A stretch of 64,000 nt of DNA. Origin: Lucifuga dentata. Its lineage: Eukaryota > Chordata > Actinopteri > Ophidiiformes > Bythitidae. Position 1 is the stretch's first letter; every line of letters begins with the position of its first letter. This document shows, one piece after another, positions 13,428 through 25,140 of this stretch. The DNA lies in contig VXCM01006025.1 of assembly GCA_014773175.1 (NCBI GenBank), positions 1-64,000 on the forward strand, in the 5' to 3' direction. Both the position numbers and the translations under genes were made by a program. The notes beneath the pieces were generated by a model, which did not search any database, was not told the DNA's origin, and worked only from the letters and a program-made list of their open reading frames with translations.

Positions 13428-14355
13428 ATTAGTGGTTCCCGACCAGCCCAAGCTCTGTAAGAACACTCCCTAAACTCCCTAAAATCAAGTCAACAAAACA
13501 AATCCAAAAAGACTTACAATAAAAAACACATTGGTCGCCTGGACCGTCCTTCAAAATCATCATTAAAATATCTCTAAACAGTTTAGAGTTTCAATCAACG
13601 TGAGAATCAAACAACAATTCAAAAATCACACATTTCAGAAGACGCTCCACGGATCCGACCAGTTTCTTAAACCAGATCCCTCCTCCATCCTTCAGATGCA
13701 GCATTCAGCGTTCACAAGTTTGATGACTAATCATAACAATGTCGGTATTAACAGTGATTCGATTGTTCAGCCTCATTGTTAACAACAGGAAGTGTTACTG
13801 AGGCTACAGTCCATTGTGAGCATTTTTATGAATCCTGCAGCTCTGCTTCCATCCATCACGGCCAGCTGAAGCTTTTCCAGACACCGTTTCCTGTTTTAAA
13901 AAGGTCTTAGTAGTGTTTAGGCCGTGATCATGTCCGTATAAATCCACCTTTTCACAGGTAATCTCATTCCAACGGTCTTAAAAGTGTCCAGGGGCACAAA
14001 AAACTTTTCTGTTCAACATGATTTCCTCAAGTGTCTATCAGCTGATGAGCGGCGAGTGGAAGTGGATCTGCTCTCTCTCACTTCCTGTCTGCAGCAGAGG
14101 CAGAGCTGCTTTTATCTGCCGAGTCCATTAACAGTGGCGAACAAATTAATGAGACGCTGCTGCCCCAGAAATCCCTTTGAGACCTAAAACCTGCATTTGC
14201 ACTGTCAAACCTAACTAAGTTATACATCACGGCTATGACAGTCCAGAATTGTCAACGCCCCCCCCCGCGCTCCTGCTTCCTCGCTGACTAGCCTCTTGTT
14301 AGCGTCTCAGAACAGCTGTAGTGCCACTGGCGAGGCTTTGTAATGGCGAGCTACT
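13428..14355. other. stretch with no recognised gene
   Basis: No exon, RNA gene or named element was seen. There is a short C-run near 14260. Confidence 0.45.
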
Positions 14356-15065
14356 AGGGCTGTAAAGCTGCATCAAATCTTCAGGTAGCGATTCAACTGC
14401 ATCGATCCGACATGTTAAAATCGGTAACTTTGCACAAAATTAAACACTGAAAATAATCCTCCTTGAAGCGCATTCATCTTTAAAACATGCTTGTGCTTCC
14501 GTGTTGCTCCTGTGTGGCATGCTGCAGCTCCTTCAGTGTAAATAAAGTGATGATGTGTGGTGATGAATTCTAACCGTCAGCTGCAGAGATGACTTCTAAA
14601 GACATGAACAGAGAAGACGCCGGAAAACACCCAAATCTCTGCTGCTGGATGGAGACGGTTTTTGGTGGGAAATGTGTGAGGTAGGATTCCCTTCACGCTG
14701 AAGTTTAGCTGAACACGCTGAAGTTTAGCTAAACACACTAAAGTTTAGCTATAACACACTGTTAGCTAAACATGCTGACATTTAGCTAAACAAGCTGAAG
14801 TTTAGCTAAACACGCTGAAGTTCAGCTAACGTGCTGAAGTTTAGCTAAACATGCTGAAGTTCAGCTAATGTGCTGAAGTTTAGCTAAACGCACTGAAGTT
14901 TAGCTAAACGCGCTGAAGTTTAGCTAAACACGCTGAAGTTTAGCTGAATGCACTGAAGTTTAGCTAAACATGCTTATGTTTTAGCTAAACATGCTGATAT
15001 TTAGCTAAACACGTGGAAGTTTAGCTAAACACGCGGAAGTTTAACTAAATGCGCTGAAGTTTAGC
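14356..15065 (+). repeat. unnamed transposon-like repeat with an expanded minisatellite, copy 1
   Basis: The body (14356-14690) is the reverse complement of 17405-17745, sharing TTCAGGTAGCGATTCAACTG, TTTGCACAAAATTAAACACT and CCCAAATCTCTGCTGCTGGA. From about 14692 to 15065 a ~20-base unit, CTGAAGTTTAGCTAAACACG, is repeated some 18 times with small changes. The left end, AGGGCTG followed by a CATCGAT-type motif, resembles hAT-type ends, but I cannot define both termini. Confidence 0.6.
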
Positions 15066-15720
15066 ATAATTGCAGCCGTAACAACCAATTGCAGAGGTCG
15101 CTTTGGAGGGTCGATCGCGTGGCTGATTTTTGAAACAACGCGGACGCCATTTGTGTGGCGTAAATGCACCTTTAACGATAATCAGGTCATGTCCCAGAAA
15201 ATCTGTCGTATTTCAAAGCTCGATGTTGACAGGTATGTCTGAGTTCACAGCTTTACAGTTTCACAGTTGTTTCATTTAATGTGTGGCCCTTTGACCCTGA
15301 GAATGAAATTTTATTGGCCCCCGTCCTCATCAAAGTCGCCCATCTCTGTTATATATAAATAAGCGTTCCCCTGATTTAATTTGTCCGGCTGCAACCTTTG
15401 CTATCGTTTTCCTCCGTTGTTCTGGAAGATTTAAGAGGTTTCTGGTTCTCCTGAAAATGTTCCGGTACTCTGAAATGAAATCACAGAGCACTTAACCAGC
15501 TTAGTGTCTTTAGAGGTGTAACTCCAGATTGGGGTGTTGTAATGCCAGTTGCGTGTTTGTATGAGTGAACAAATGCAAATTATTTCAATTATTTTGGCCA
15601 GTAAAATATAATATTGGCAGGTATGATTTAATCTATGAGTATTCAGCACTTTATACTTATAATATGCAGAGCAGGAGCCTATCAGCGTTCATTGGGCGAG
15701 AGGCAGGACACATCCTGGAC

Positions 15721-15768
<48 letters not shown>

Positions 15769-17272
15769 TTGGCAATGTAGAACTTCTAGTTCAGCTAACC
15801 TGCATTGTCAGAGGAAACTGGAGCACCCAGACGAACCCCAAGAGACACTACAAAGTTAATTTCGAATGCTGGGAGCAAATATGTTCAAAGCAGCATGAAA
15901 TTTGGTCCTTTGGCAGCTTTGCTTACTGAGCAGCAGCTCAAAAACCCATTTGTAGGAACGGCGGTGCCGACTGTTTGGCCGTGACACCATCTAAAACCTG
16001 CCTGAACCAACAGGGCTGCAGCTCTTTTTTTTTTTTTTACGNTTTTTTTTTTTTTTACGTTCTGTTTGAGCAACAAAAACAGCTTATTTATTCCAAACAA
16101 TTCATCCGCCAACAAAAGTGTGGCAGATTATCTGAACCGCAGACTAAGACGGCTGATTTTACAGTCTATTTAGGATGCGATGACAGAATAAAACAGTTCA
16201 CAGGCCCAGCTGTTCATTGGTTTTTGTAATTTTCTGGTAAAACGTGGTACTGCAGGACTCCATCTGATTGCAGCGGGTTCTTTCTGCTAAGTGAATATTT
16301 TAATTTAGCTGTTGTCTTGTATTCTATGGAAATGTCCTTATTGAAATGTCTTTTCATTAAAAAGTTGGAGAATCCCTGCTTCCCAGACCGTCTTGTTATC
16401 TTGTCATAAGACAAACTATAAATCAGCAAATCTGCTCGTATCTTTGAAGCATCGCGTGTCACAAATTAATGCGGAGTTTTTCATCACAACGCTTTTTTTT
16501 TTAGCGACTTAATTAATTCTGTTACCATTATCTGAATTGCACAGGGAGCTTTGTGTCAGAGGACAGACTGGACTTCTGTTAACGCGCCGCTGCCAGCCGT
16601 GATGTGCCAGATGATGTAAATGGAAACAGGAACTTCATTCTGTTCCGTCCTTTCCGTATCCTCCAGCAGCGGCGTGCGGCCTGGGCTCCGGCGTTGATTA
16701 GCAATCCTGTCCGCTCATCCAGCCTCAGATCCCAGACAGCCTCATTCATACCAGGAAACAGGAAGCTGTAAATGTTGTAAATGAGCCTGGCGTGTATTGT
16801 GTACACGCCGTGACTCCTCTCATTCCAACAGAAAACGCTCGCTGTGGATCGAGTGGCCTACAATATTTCATAAGGGTGTAAATCTTTGTCTCCATGGCGA
16901 TTTTAATCAGTTAAGACTATTTAGGAAACAATTTGCTGCACTGGGAACTATTTAATTTTCATCACGATTCGGTTCGATTATTTTGATACACCAAACGAAA
17001 CACAAAACTTTTTCTTTCTTTCTTTCTTTTTTTTTTTTTTTNTTTTTTTTTTTTTTTGCTGTACTGAACATGCATCGTCTTACCTGGCAAACTCTCCTTC
17101 ATGTAACAATTGTGCAGAGTATGACATACATATATATTCTGTGAACCTATAATCCTGTTAATTCCATTATTTAAGCGTATTATTCACATTATTACCTGAA
17201 TAGTAATACAGACAAATAATCAGAGTATAACATGCATGTAAACGTGCTGAACGTCTGTAACTTAACACGCTC
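15066..17272. other. stretch with small repeats, no recognised gene
   Basis: Contains a decayed hAT end at 15271-15348, a (CA)n microsatellite at 15722-15766, and poly-T runs split by an N at 16042 and 17042. No exon seen. Confidence 0.45.
15271..15348 (-). mobile_element. solo end of a hAT-like element
   Basis: Reads as the reverse complement of the first ~75 bases of the element at 31334 (GGGCCACACATTAAAT, AATTTTATTGGCCCC and GCCCATCTCTG all match). The other end is missing. Confidence 0.6.
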
Positions 17273-17407
17273 TGCATACATAGCATTTATTTCAGCGTGT
17301 TTAGCTAAACTTCAGCGTGTTTAGCTAAACTTCAGCGTGNTGCATACATAGCATTTATTTCAGCGTGTTTAGCTAAACTTCAGCGTGTTTAGCTAAACTT
17401 CAGCGTG
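17273..17407. other. false tandem duplication around a single N
   Basis: Sixty-seven bases (TGCATACATAGC to CAGCGTG) are identical on both sides of the N at 17340. This sits inside the TTTAGCTAAACTTCAGCGTG minisatellite of the adjoining repeat, so the true array length is unresolved. Confidence 0.85.
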
Positions 17408-17745
17408 AGGGGAATCCTACCTCACACATTTTCCACCAGTCTCCATCCAGCAGCAGAGATTTGGGTGTTTTGCAGCGTTTTCTCTGTTCATGTCTTTAGA
17501 AAACGTCTCTGCAGCTGACATGTAGAATTCATCACCACACATCATCACTTTGTTACATGGAAGGAGCATTGAGGCTTGCCGTGCAGGAACAACACACAAG
17601 CATGTTTTAAAGATGAATCCGTTTCATGGAGGACTATTTTCAGTGTTTAATTTTGTGCAAAATAATCAATTATAATCAATTTTAATGTGTCAGATTGATG
17701 CAGTTGAATCGCTACCTGAAGAATCGATGCATCTCTATACCTTCA
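17295..17745 (-). repeat. unnamed transposon-like repeat with minisatellite, copy 2
   Basis: Inverted partner of 14356-15065. Here the 20-base minisatellite has only a few units. A 60-codon minus-strand frame ending MNRENAAKHPNLCCWMETGG has its last ~25 codons kept open in copy 1 too. That could be a trace of a coding ancestor, but I do not recognise the product. Confidence 0.6.
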
Positions 17746-17759
17746 GTGTTTCAGTTATT

Positions 17760-20700
17760 TTTTTAGAGAATCTACCTGGCTGAATCTCAGGTGGATTGTG
17801 TTTTTGCTACATCTGATGTGAGTGAAGCGGTTCATCGTTTCCTCTGACAGCTGTCATTCCAGTCAGCGGCTCTGCCTGCAGAGTCAGGAACGTTTCTCTG
17901 CTGGACCGTGTTCTGATGCTGCTTTCTGAGTATGACCTGTTATACGCGGGTCATCTCCGGCTTGTCAGGGAAAAAAGGAGGAAGTAGCTGCAGTGTGAAA
18001 AAAGGCCAAAAAAACCCCCAAAAAAACCAGTCAGCTGAAGAGTAGAAACTGTTCTGTGTGTTAATGAATGTCAACAATGCATATTTATTAGAGCTAAAAA
18101 TCTTTTTTTACCCATTACAACAAATACTACAAGCCCCATTAACATTAATGTAGCTTCCTGCTGTTCTGCAGAATGTGTGTAAATTTTCATCATTTATATT
18201 GATAATACATTAAACTGTTTTCATGTGAGCTGAGGAGGAACATTTTCCATCTCTAGCCACACTGTCGTGCCTAATGGATTCTGTAGGAGATTGCTGGACT
18301 GACTCCTTGTGAATTCTAATTTAAAGAGACACTGCAGATTGACAAATCTGTGCTGTTATATTTGGCTATATTTATTTCTTTAGACAGACTCCTTCTCTTT
18401 TACTCTGTGGTTGGACCTCGGTGCCAGCGTTTAATCTGTCGTTTTGTTGTGTAGGCGTTTGTTTCACGTTACATCAATTTTACATTATGGTCCTAAACAC
18501 TTCCTGTATTCATTTACTGACAGAAGCTCTGAGATGGAACGTGGGATGATTCTTTGCTTTGCTTTCTTATTACTGTCGATGTTGATGTCATCCACCTTTT
18601 CTGTCCAAAAACACTAAAAACCCTATCAGTTATCCTAACAGTTATCCCCTATATCAGGGATCCCCAACTGGCGGCCTGCGGGCCAAATGCGGCCTGCGGA
18701 TCCTATCTGTCAGGCCCTCAAATGACTTCTTTAAAAAAAAAATAATAATAATAATCTTGTACTTTAGTCGCACTTATCTCGGGATCACGTGGTCATAAAA
18801 TGTCACGCTTGGGCTCATTTTGTTCAGGAGAAGCTAAGCTTTCTGTTCATATTCATATATCTCCATTTTATTAAGAAATGGTGGATATAAAACATCATAA
18901 ACACTACAACAGAAGTGCTGGGTCCGGTGTCAGGCCACTCCGGTTGTAAGGGGTTATGTTTAAAAATAAATAAAAATTAGAAAATTGTTTTCCGTTGTTA
19001 TTAAATGAGAGGAAAAAGACTGGGTCGGGTCCGGGGGGTGCGAAATGATGATGATTATATTATAATGTACATTATGTGTACATGCACATTGAAATTTGTA
19101 TTTCACGCCGATTATGGCAATAAAACGCTTTTTTTCCTCGCTTAATATAAACACCTTAATCAGCTCGAAATTGTCATATTTCACCTTTGAAGTACGTAAA
19201 TGCTCTATTAGTGGGCGGGACTTTTATTTACCTGAACTGCGGAGAGAACCCGGCCGATATGGGAGACAGGCTTTTATTTTTGTTTCACGTTGAGCTGGTT
19301 GTGTCTTCTGGCTGAAGGGACGACGGCTGGAGAGGGTTTTAAGTGGTTTGGTATCAAACATGGCTGCTGTCATCTGGTGGCAGCAGCAGAAACCCGCCTT
19401 TATATGAAACCGGCTTTTATTTCCTCCTGCTGACTCCGCCCCCCGGCTATTATTAGATACCAGTTATTATTTGAATACCAGCTTTTAATAGAGAATTTAC
19501 GGTACTCAGAGTTACAATCATAGATTACATGATTGTAAATTGATTTAAACAATCCATTGCCATATATCCGAAAGATTAATAATTCCATGCATGCCTTACT
19601 CTGCATTTTTTTTTTTTTTTTTNTTTTTTTTTTTTTTTTGTTTTTTTGCCTTAAGTGCAGTTCAGACAAAATAAATTGACGTAAAATGTGCTCATTCTCT
19701 TTTGAGCTCATTAATACAGGCAGAATCAGTGTTTATGTGCTAATAGCCTTTTCGTGGATGACAAAAGCAACGCCGTTTAACCGAATCCTCGTGAGCTCGC
19801 TCAGGGTTAATAACGAGTTTTGACATTCACGCTCGCCGGCTCATTGCTGCATTACTCCTTTAACCGGATTAGGGATTCTCCATGCATGTAAGCGTGGCCT
19901 CCAACTGAATCCAACCCTCATGTTAACACGCTGTCAGATGCCAAACCGCCTCTTGTCCCCGTCCGCTGCGAGGCGGCTGCTCGTCTGATCCGGATCCAGA
20001 ATGCGGCTTCAGAGGGGACGGTCAGACATCCTTCCTCAGCCAGAGCGCGGCGGCGCTTCCACGTCCGTCCAGAGTTTCTGCAGCGAGCTGTGTGATCGCC
20101 ATGTGTCAGAGAACACGGCCAACTCTCAGCCTGGGCAGATTAGTGTGTGTATATGTGTGTGTGTGTGTGTTTGTGTGTGTACAGTATGTGTGTTGCACGA
20201 ACACCCGCTGGCCGTCCAGTCCTCTCCTCTCTTATCCCCTTCCCCTCTTTGATGCCGGCTTTTATTCTGAACAAACTCCAGTCGTGCTGCTTTTTTTTGG
20301 GTCGTGAACCGTCGTTTGTTTGGAGCCTCTCACATTAACGATCCGGCTCCCTATTCTGGATGCTTTGGTTTGACGTAACGTGACAAGTAATTCCGTTTAA
20401 AACCATATTATTTTGTTAGAAGTCATATCTTTGGTTGATCTCAATGTGTGAATAATGAGGTGATGAGTTTTGTTGCTCCTGCGTTATGCGTAGCTCGCAG
20501 GATTAGAATCTAGAAAGATTTATATCTGCTGAAGCTGCTCGTTTGCATGAAATCCTGCTGCTGCGGCTGAATTTAGAGTTCCACCTGCAGAAATTCAGAC
20601 GTTATCAACAGAAAATCTGTGGTAAAAAGTAATGGCTTAATGCTGTTGACAAGTAATCGCTGAGAAATCGGCACAAAACCAACAGTGTCATTATCATTTA

Positions 20701-20846
20701 TCAGCCAATATGTTACAGAAAGCCTGAAATTGATCAAATAGGATTTGATCAATATGTTTTGCTCTCTATGCTCACTGAGTTTGTGCATAGTGAAAGTTCT
20801 TTCTTAAAATTAGTCTTTTGCACATATTGTCACAAAACAAACTCCT
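17760..20846. other. stretch with one hAT end and simple repeats
   Basis: At 18655 a single hAT-type end reads CAGGGATCCCCAACTGGCGG followed by CCTGCGGGCCAAATGCGGCC; no partner end was found. There is poly-T split by an N at 19605-19639 and an imperfect TG repeat at 20142-20196. No exon seen. Confidence 0.45.
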
Positions 20847-21620
20847 GAGACAATCAATCAATCGATCAATCAATCAATATTTAAAGTGCAAAATCACCAT
20901 GCAGCATGGTCCTGATACACTTTACAGTTAAAAGAAACACGGGACAAAAGAAAACATGCAAGATTAAAACAGTAAAGCTCCAACATTAGAACAGTTACAG
21001 TAAAACGACATTAAAAAGATAAAAGTTTGATGTTTGAAAGGTGATGTTCAGGCTGTGATGTCATGAATAGAGGTGGGTTTCAATCCTGATTTAAAAATTT
21101 CAACTTTAACATGTAGTGGGAGTCCATTCCAGAGAGAAGGGGCACGGCAGGCAAACGCTCTGAAGCTAGCTGGTTTTTTGTAACTGAAGGAGACGAACAT
21201 GGAGAGAGTGAGTATGGTATAATTAGCTCAGATACTGTATGTAAGGTGGTGCCAGTCCATGTAAGGCCTTATAGGTTAAAAGAAGAGGCTTAAAGTCAGG
21301 TGTAGGTTGTATGGTAGCCAGTGAAGAGAGGCCAGAACGGTGTTACATGATGGAATTTTCTAGTTTTTGTCAGGATTGTAGCTGCAGCATCTGGACAAAC
21401 TGCAGACTTCTAGTAGCACAATTTGGAAAACCAGAGAAAAGGACGTCAGAATAATCAAGTCAGGAAGATACAAATGCATGGATTACAGTTTCAGCATCAC
21501 GTAACGATAAATAGGTCGGATCTTAGCAATACTGAGATGAAAAAATGCTGTAATGGATGTGATATGAGACTGAAAGTCAGACGAGAATCAAAAATCACTC
21601 CGAGCTTTCAGAAATAATAC
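20847..21620. repeat. interspersed non-coding repeat, piece 2
   Basis: Opens with a CAAT repeat, then a short 'AAAGTGCAAAATCACCATGC' lead. Motifs of the same repeat as 1-405 follow: GTCCATTCCAGAGAGAAGGG, TATGGTAGCCAGTGAAGAGA, GTAGCTGCAGCATCTGGACA and AAATGCATGGATTACAGTTT. This is the most complete piece here (~770 bases). It has no coding potential. Its family is known to me as an abundant teleost repeat, but I cannot name it securely. Confidence 0.6.
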
Positions 21621-21656
21621 AGCCATCGATGTTAACATTCTAACAAATGACTAAAC

Positions 21657-22283
21657 CAGGGGTGGGCAACCTTTACTACCAAAACAGACATTTTTGGCTC
21701 CCCCCCCCCCAAAAAAAAAAAAAAANAAAAAAAAAAAAAAGTATATATATATATATCTCTGTCTGGAGCCACAAAACATATTTGAGCTTTATAATGAAGG
21801 TAACCTAGCTTATTAAGTCTAAATTAGCCTATCAACATTACTCAGAGGTGTACAGTAAATGAGCATTCATTAAAATGTTTTACTACGTGACTACTCTGCA
21901 GTGGGCTATTTATTATTATTTGGTACTTTAACTTGCATTTTTATTACAATATACCATGTTTTGTTACATTTATGAAATTATAGAACTACAGATGTTCTCG
22001 AATTAAAAAAAAAAAACGTTTTAATATTTCATCAACTAAAATATGCATCATACACTACATCTGCTGCCTGGTGCCTTTTCCTCTTAATTTTTTTATGGAT
22101 TTAAATGCCTAGTCTTAGTCTCCTGAGCTATGGATTACTTACAACAACGATAAATTAAAAGTAAACTGTTAAAAAATAACCATTGTTCATTTCCATATAA
22201 TTTTTTGTCAAAGCCACAGGGAGCCACAGGAGATGGGCAAAAGAGCCGCATACGGCTCCGGAGCCGCAGGTTGCCTACCCCTG
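21657..22283 (+). mobile_element. hAT-type non-autonomous transposon with intact 8 bp target duplication
   Basis: Begins CAGGGGTGGGCAACCTTTAC and ends GCAGGTTGCCTACCCCTG, which are inverted copies over about 16 bases. It is flanked by a perfect direct repeat GACTAAAC at 21649-21656 and 22284-22291, the 8-base duplication expected of hAT transposition. It has no open frame. A poly-A run split by an N (21726) lies inside. A second, inverted member of the same family is at 49254-49865. Confidence 0.9.
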
Positions 22284-23313
22284 GACTAAACAGATGACTT
22301 GAAACATCTCCTGTCATCCTTATCATCTCAGCAAGTTGTTAAAATGATCAGACGTGTTTATATGCGACTTGTAAAAAAAAAAAAAAAACCCACTTCCACC
22401 TGTTGCAGTTTTTTTGCAGAGTAATCACAGCTGGCAGGTACGCGCTGGTTTCATCAGCAAACTCCTGCTTTTCCTGCAAACTTTCAAGATTGATGCATCT
22501 TTGGAGCTAATTGCTGTGCTTTTTAGGGGGACAGGTGATATGACGGGCTTCATGTGGGGGTGGGTGGGTGGAGGTCACTCCACTGTTGGCACCGTAGGCC
22601 GACTCTGCTGTTCCACGGTCATCTGCTCCCTCTGTCTGTCTGGACTCAGGTTGTGAGCCACGCCCAGACCGCCGTGATGAATAAACGTCCCTGCATCCAT
22701 TAGCTGTGAGATATGAGTCTGGTAACTATGCGTCACGCATTAGCACCGTTGTCCTAAAACTGATTTATCCTCCCTGAAAGTGTCACAGTAGCTTGGTAAT
22801 TTTACAAGCGTTGTCGCTGGTGTGATGATACACGTGTTTGTTTGAGCTCCCTGCTAATTTTTCACGTGTTATAAGAGAAATATTTTTTAATTTCAAATAT
22901 TTTAAAATAATAATAAAAAAAAAGACAAGCCATTTCTCTGACATAGCGAGCAGCACGTTGCTAATCTTAGCTAGTTTGATTGGTTAAATTGCTGGACGTT
23001 TATGCTCCTGTTGCATCTTTATTGCATTTTGTGGAGAATTTGCTCGTATTTTGGTGGTAAACAGCTGGAAGTGTGAGTTGAGTTTTTGTTGGTGAGCTCA
23101 GTTTGTTTCCTGACGTGATACCATGTTCGTTGTGTTGCTGGTTACATGAGGTGTGTGTTTGAGTCTACAAACTGTCATATTTTTGTTGACGCTCTGCACA
23201 TTTTGGGAATCATGTAACAGCGAATGTGACATGTCTTCATACTGGTTGTTTTTCTCCTCTGCTGCTGCTGTGTCGCTACAGCAAAACCTGAAATTGGCAT
23301 CCTGCATCTACTC

Positions 23314-23331
23314 TGCTATTCGTTCTCTCTC

Positions 23332-23373
<42 letters not shown>

Positions 23374-23397
23374 AGAGTNTGCTATTCGTTCTCTCTC

Positions 23398-23439
<42 letters not shown>

Positions 23440-23444
23440 AGAGT
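23314..23444. other. false tandem duplication around a single N
   Basis: The TGCTATTCGTTCTCTCTCCT segment with its TG repeat and CAGAGAGT tail is duplicated across the N at 23379. This is an unmerged contig overlap. Confidence 0.85.
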
Positions 23445-23516
23445 GGCAGCGTAGCCTCCTGGCTTCCACCAGTATTTCTGTGAGAAAGTGGAAAATAGAG
23501 AGGAGAGGAGAATCGA

Positions 23517-23647
23517 TGACACACTTTTAAATGTTAACACGCTGTCTTGGCAGCGCCGTGGCGCCGTGGTTTACGCCGTCGNTGACACACTTTTAAATGT
23601 TAACACGCTGTCTTGGCAGCGCCGTGGCGCCGTGGTTTACGCCGTCG
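23517..23647. other. false tandem duplication around a single N
   Basis: Sixty-five bases starting TGACACACTTTTAAATGTTA are identical before and after the N at 23582. Confidence 0.85.
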
Positions 23648-23762
23648 CTTCACAGCCAGACGGTCTGTGAGGCGTTCTTCCACCGACACCCCACAGGTTA
23701 GCGTAGCTCTGGATGCTCCGTTTTCCAGCACATGCAGGGTTGGTGAATTGGAAACTCTAAAC

Positions 23763-23880
23763 CAGGGATGCTCACATCATTTCGGCCAGAAGCCAGTTTT
23801 GCAAAATGAAGGGAAGCCAAAAAAAAAAAAAACTNAAAAAAAAAAAAAACTAATTAGTTCCTCCACCTTGAAGCTGCAGG
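23763..23880 (+). repeat. interspersed repeat end, also at 35683
   Basis: Shares GGCCAGAAGCCAGTTTTGCA and AATTAGTTCCTCCACCTTGA with 35683-35789. It begins with a hAT-like CAGGGATGCTCACATC. It runs straight into TAAAGGACCATATCACCCAT, which looks like a MITE terminus fragment. Confidence 0.55.
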
Positions 23881-24901
23881 ATAAAGGACCATATCACCCA
23901 TTTTTGAATTCAACAGTCTTTAACATGTTTCTGAAGCTCGAAAGAATCAGTTTCAACAGGCACTTTCCAGTGTTTTCAGCTGGAGAGCTGCAGTCATTCA
24001 TTTACATTTCCCATCTACTTCAGTGTGATTTCTCTAGATGTTTGGGTTCTCAAACTTTTCAGTTTCAGGGTAGAAATCTAATGCGAAGGCGACATGATGT
24101 AACAACACGTCATACGTGCAGTAATTGCTGGGGCTTTTCTGTACATTCTGCTCCCAGAAATAAACACACAAACATTTTAGCTGTGTGAGCCGTTATACAG
24201 GCAGATATACTGAGGTTTAATATACATAAACCCTGAAGGATTAGCCGTTAGCCGTTAGCCGTGAACTGTCTGCATGTGAATCACAACGATGCAATATATG
24301 CACGATTCCGCTCAGCAGCCTCATGAATTTATCTGGACTGAGGCTGACAGGGTGTGTTGATGCGAGTAATTATACTGTAGATCAGATAAGACCATAAGAC
24401 AAACAAACAAACAAACAAACAAACAAACAAAAACAAAAAGCAAAATAAAAAAAACAAAACAAAAAACAACAAAAAAGACCATAAGACGGCAAAACAAAAC
24501 CAAAAAGAATCAAAAATAAAACACAAACAAAAAGGGCCATCAGAGAGTAAAAAAAAAAAAAANTAAAAAAAAAAAAAAGACCATAATTCCGTTTCAGCGT
24601 TGAGTGGCGCTCTGCTCTGGCGTTCTGTTATTTTTTATTGGGAGCTGAGCGGGACTCCTGATGTTGCAGCACGCCATGTTGAGCGCCACACGCTGCTCAA
24701 ATTCTCCGTTTTGAAGTTGCACTCAAAGTTCAACAAAATTCAACTTTGACCCCTTTGCCGCTGACCTTTCCACCGCACAACCAATCAGAGAACGGCGAAG
24801 CAGAAGCGACAGAAAGATGGAGGAGTTTAATCTCTCAGCAGATTAAATTCTTCGTTTGTACGGCGGCTCAACAAGGTTTCACGCCACATTCACCGTTTTT
24901 T

Positions 24902-25140
24902 TTTGACAACACGTTAGTGAGGCGGCGACACAAAGCTTCATGTGGAGGTCAAAGAGCATCAGAGCCTCTCTACAGTCAGACAAAGGTCAAAGGTCAGCCT
25001 GAACCTGTTTGACTCATTAAGTTTTCATAGATTTTGAAAGAATGTCTTCACGTTTTTATAAATAATAATGTAATTTAGGAAACATAACAACATTTTCCAG
25101 AATTTAACTGAAACGTATCTGGAGGTCAGAATCGATATCC
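24902..25140 (+). repeat. fragment of an element found inverted at 26799-27950
   Basis: The segment CACGTTAGTGAGGCGGC through CAGCCTGAACCTGTT is the reverse complement of 26990-27090. The outer end, AGAATCGATATCCCGCCCTA, is the reverse complement of GGGCTGGATATCAATTCTG at the start of the other copy. Confidence 0.6.

Larger units (their letters stand above)
22292..24901. other. stretch with assembly duplications and simple repeats
   Basis: Contains two false duplications (23314-23444 around N 23379, and 23517-23647 around N 23582), (TG)n within the first of these, and an (AAAC)n run at 24398-24432. A repeat end at 23763-23880 recurs at 35683-35789. The 191-codon frame at 23613-24188 crosses an N in poly-A and is not real. 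Confidence 0.5.

Noticed and set aside
23613..24188. 191-codon plus-strand frame
   Set aside because: It begins at a false duplication, runs through a poly-A tract and an N, and enters transposon-like repeat; no domain is recognisable.
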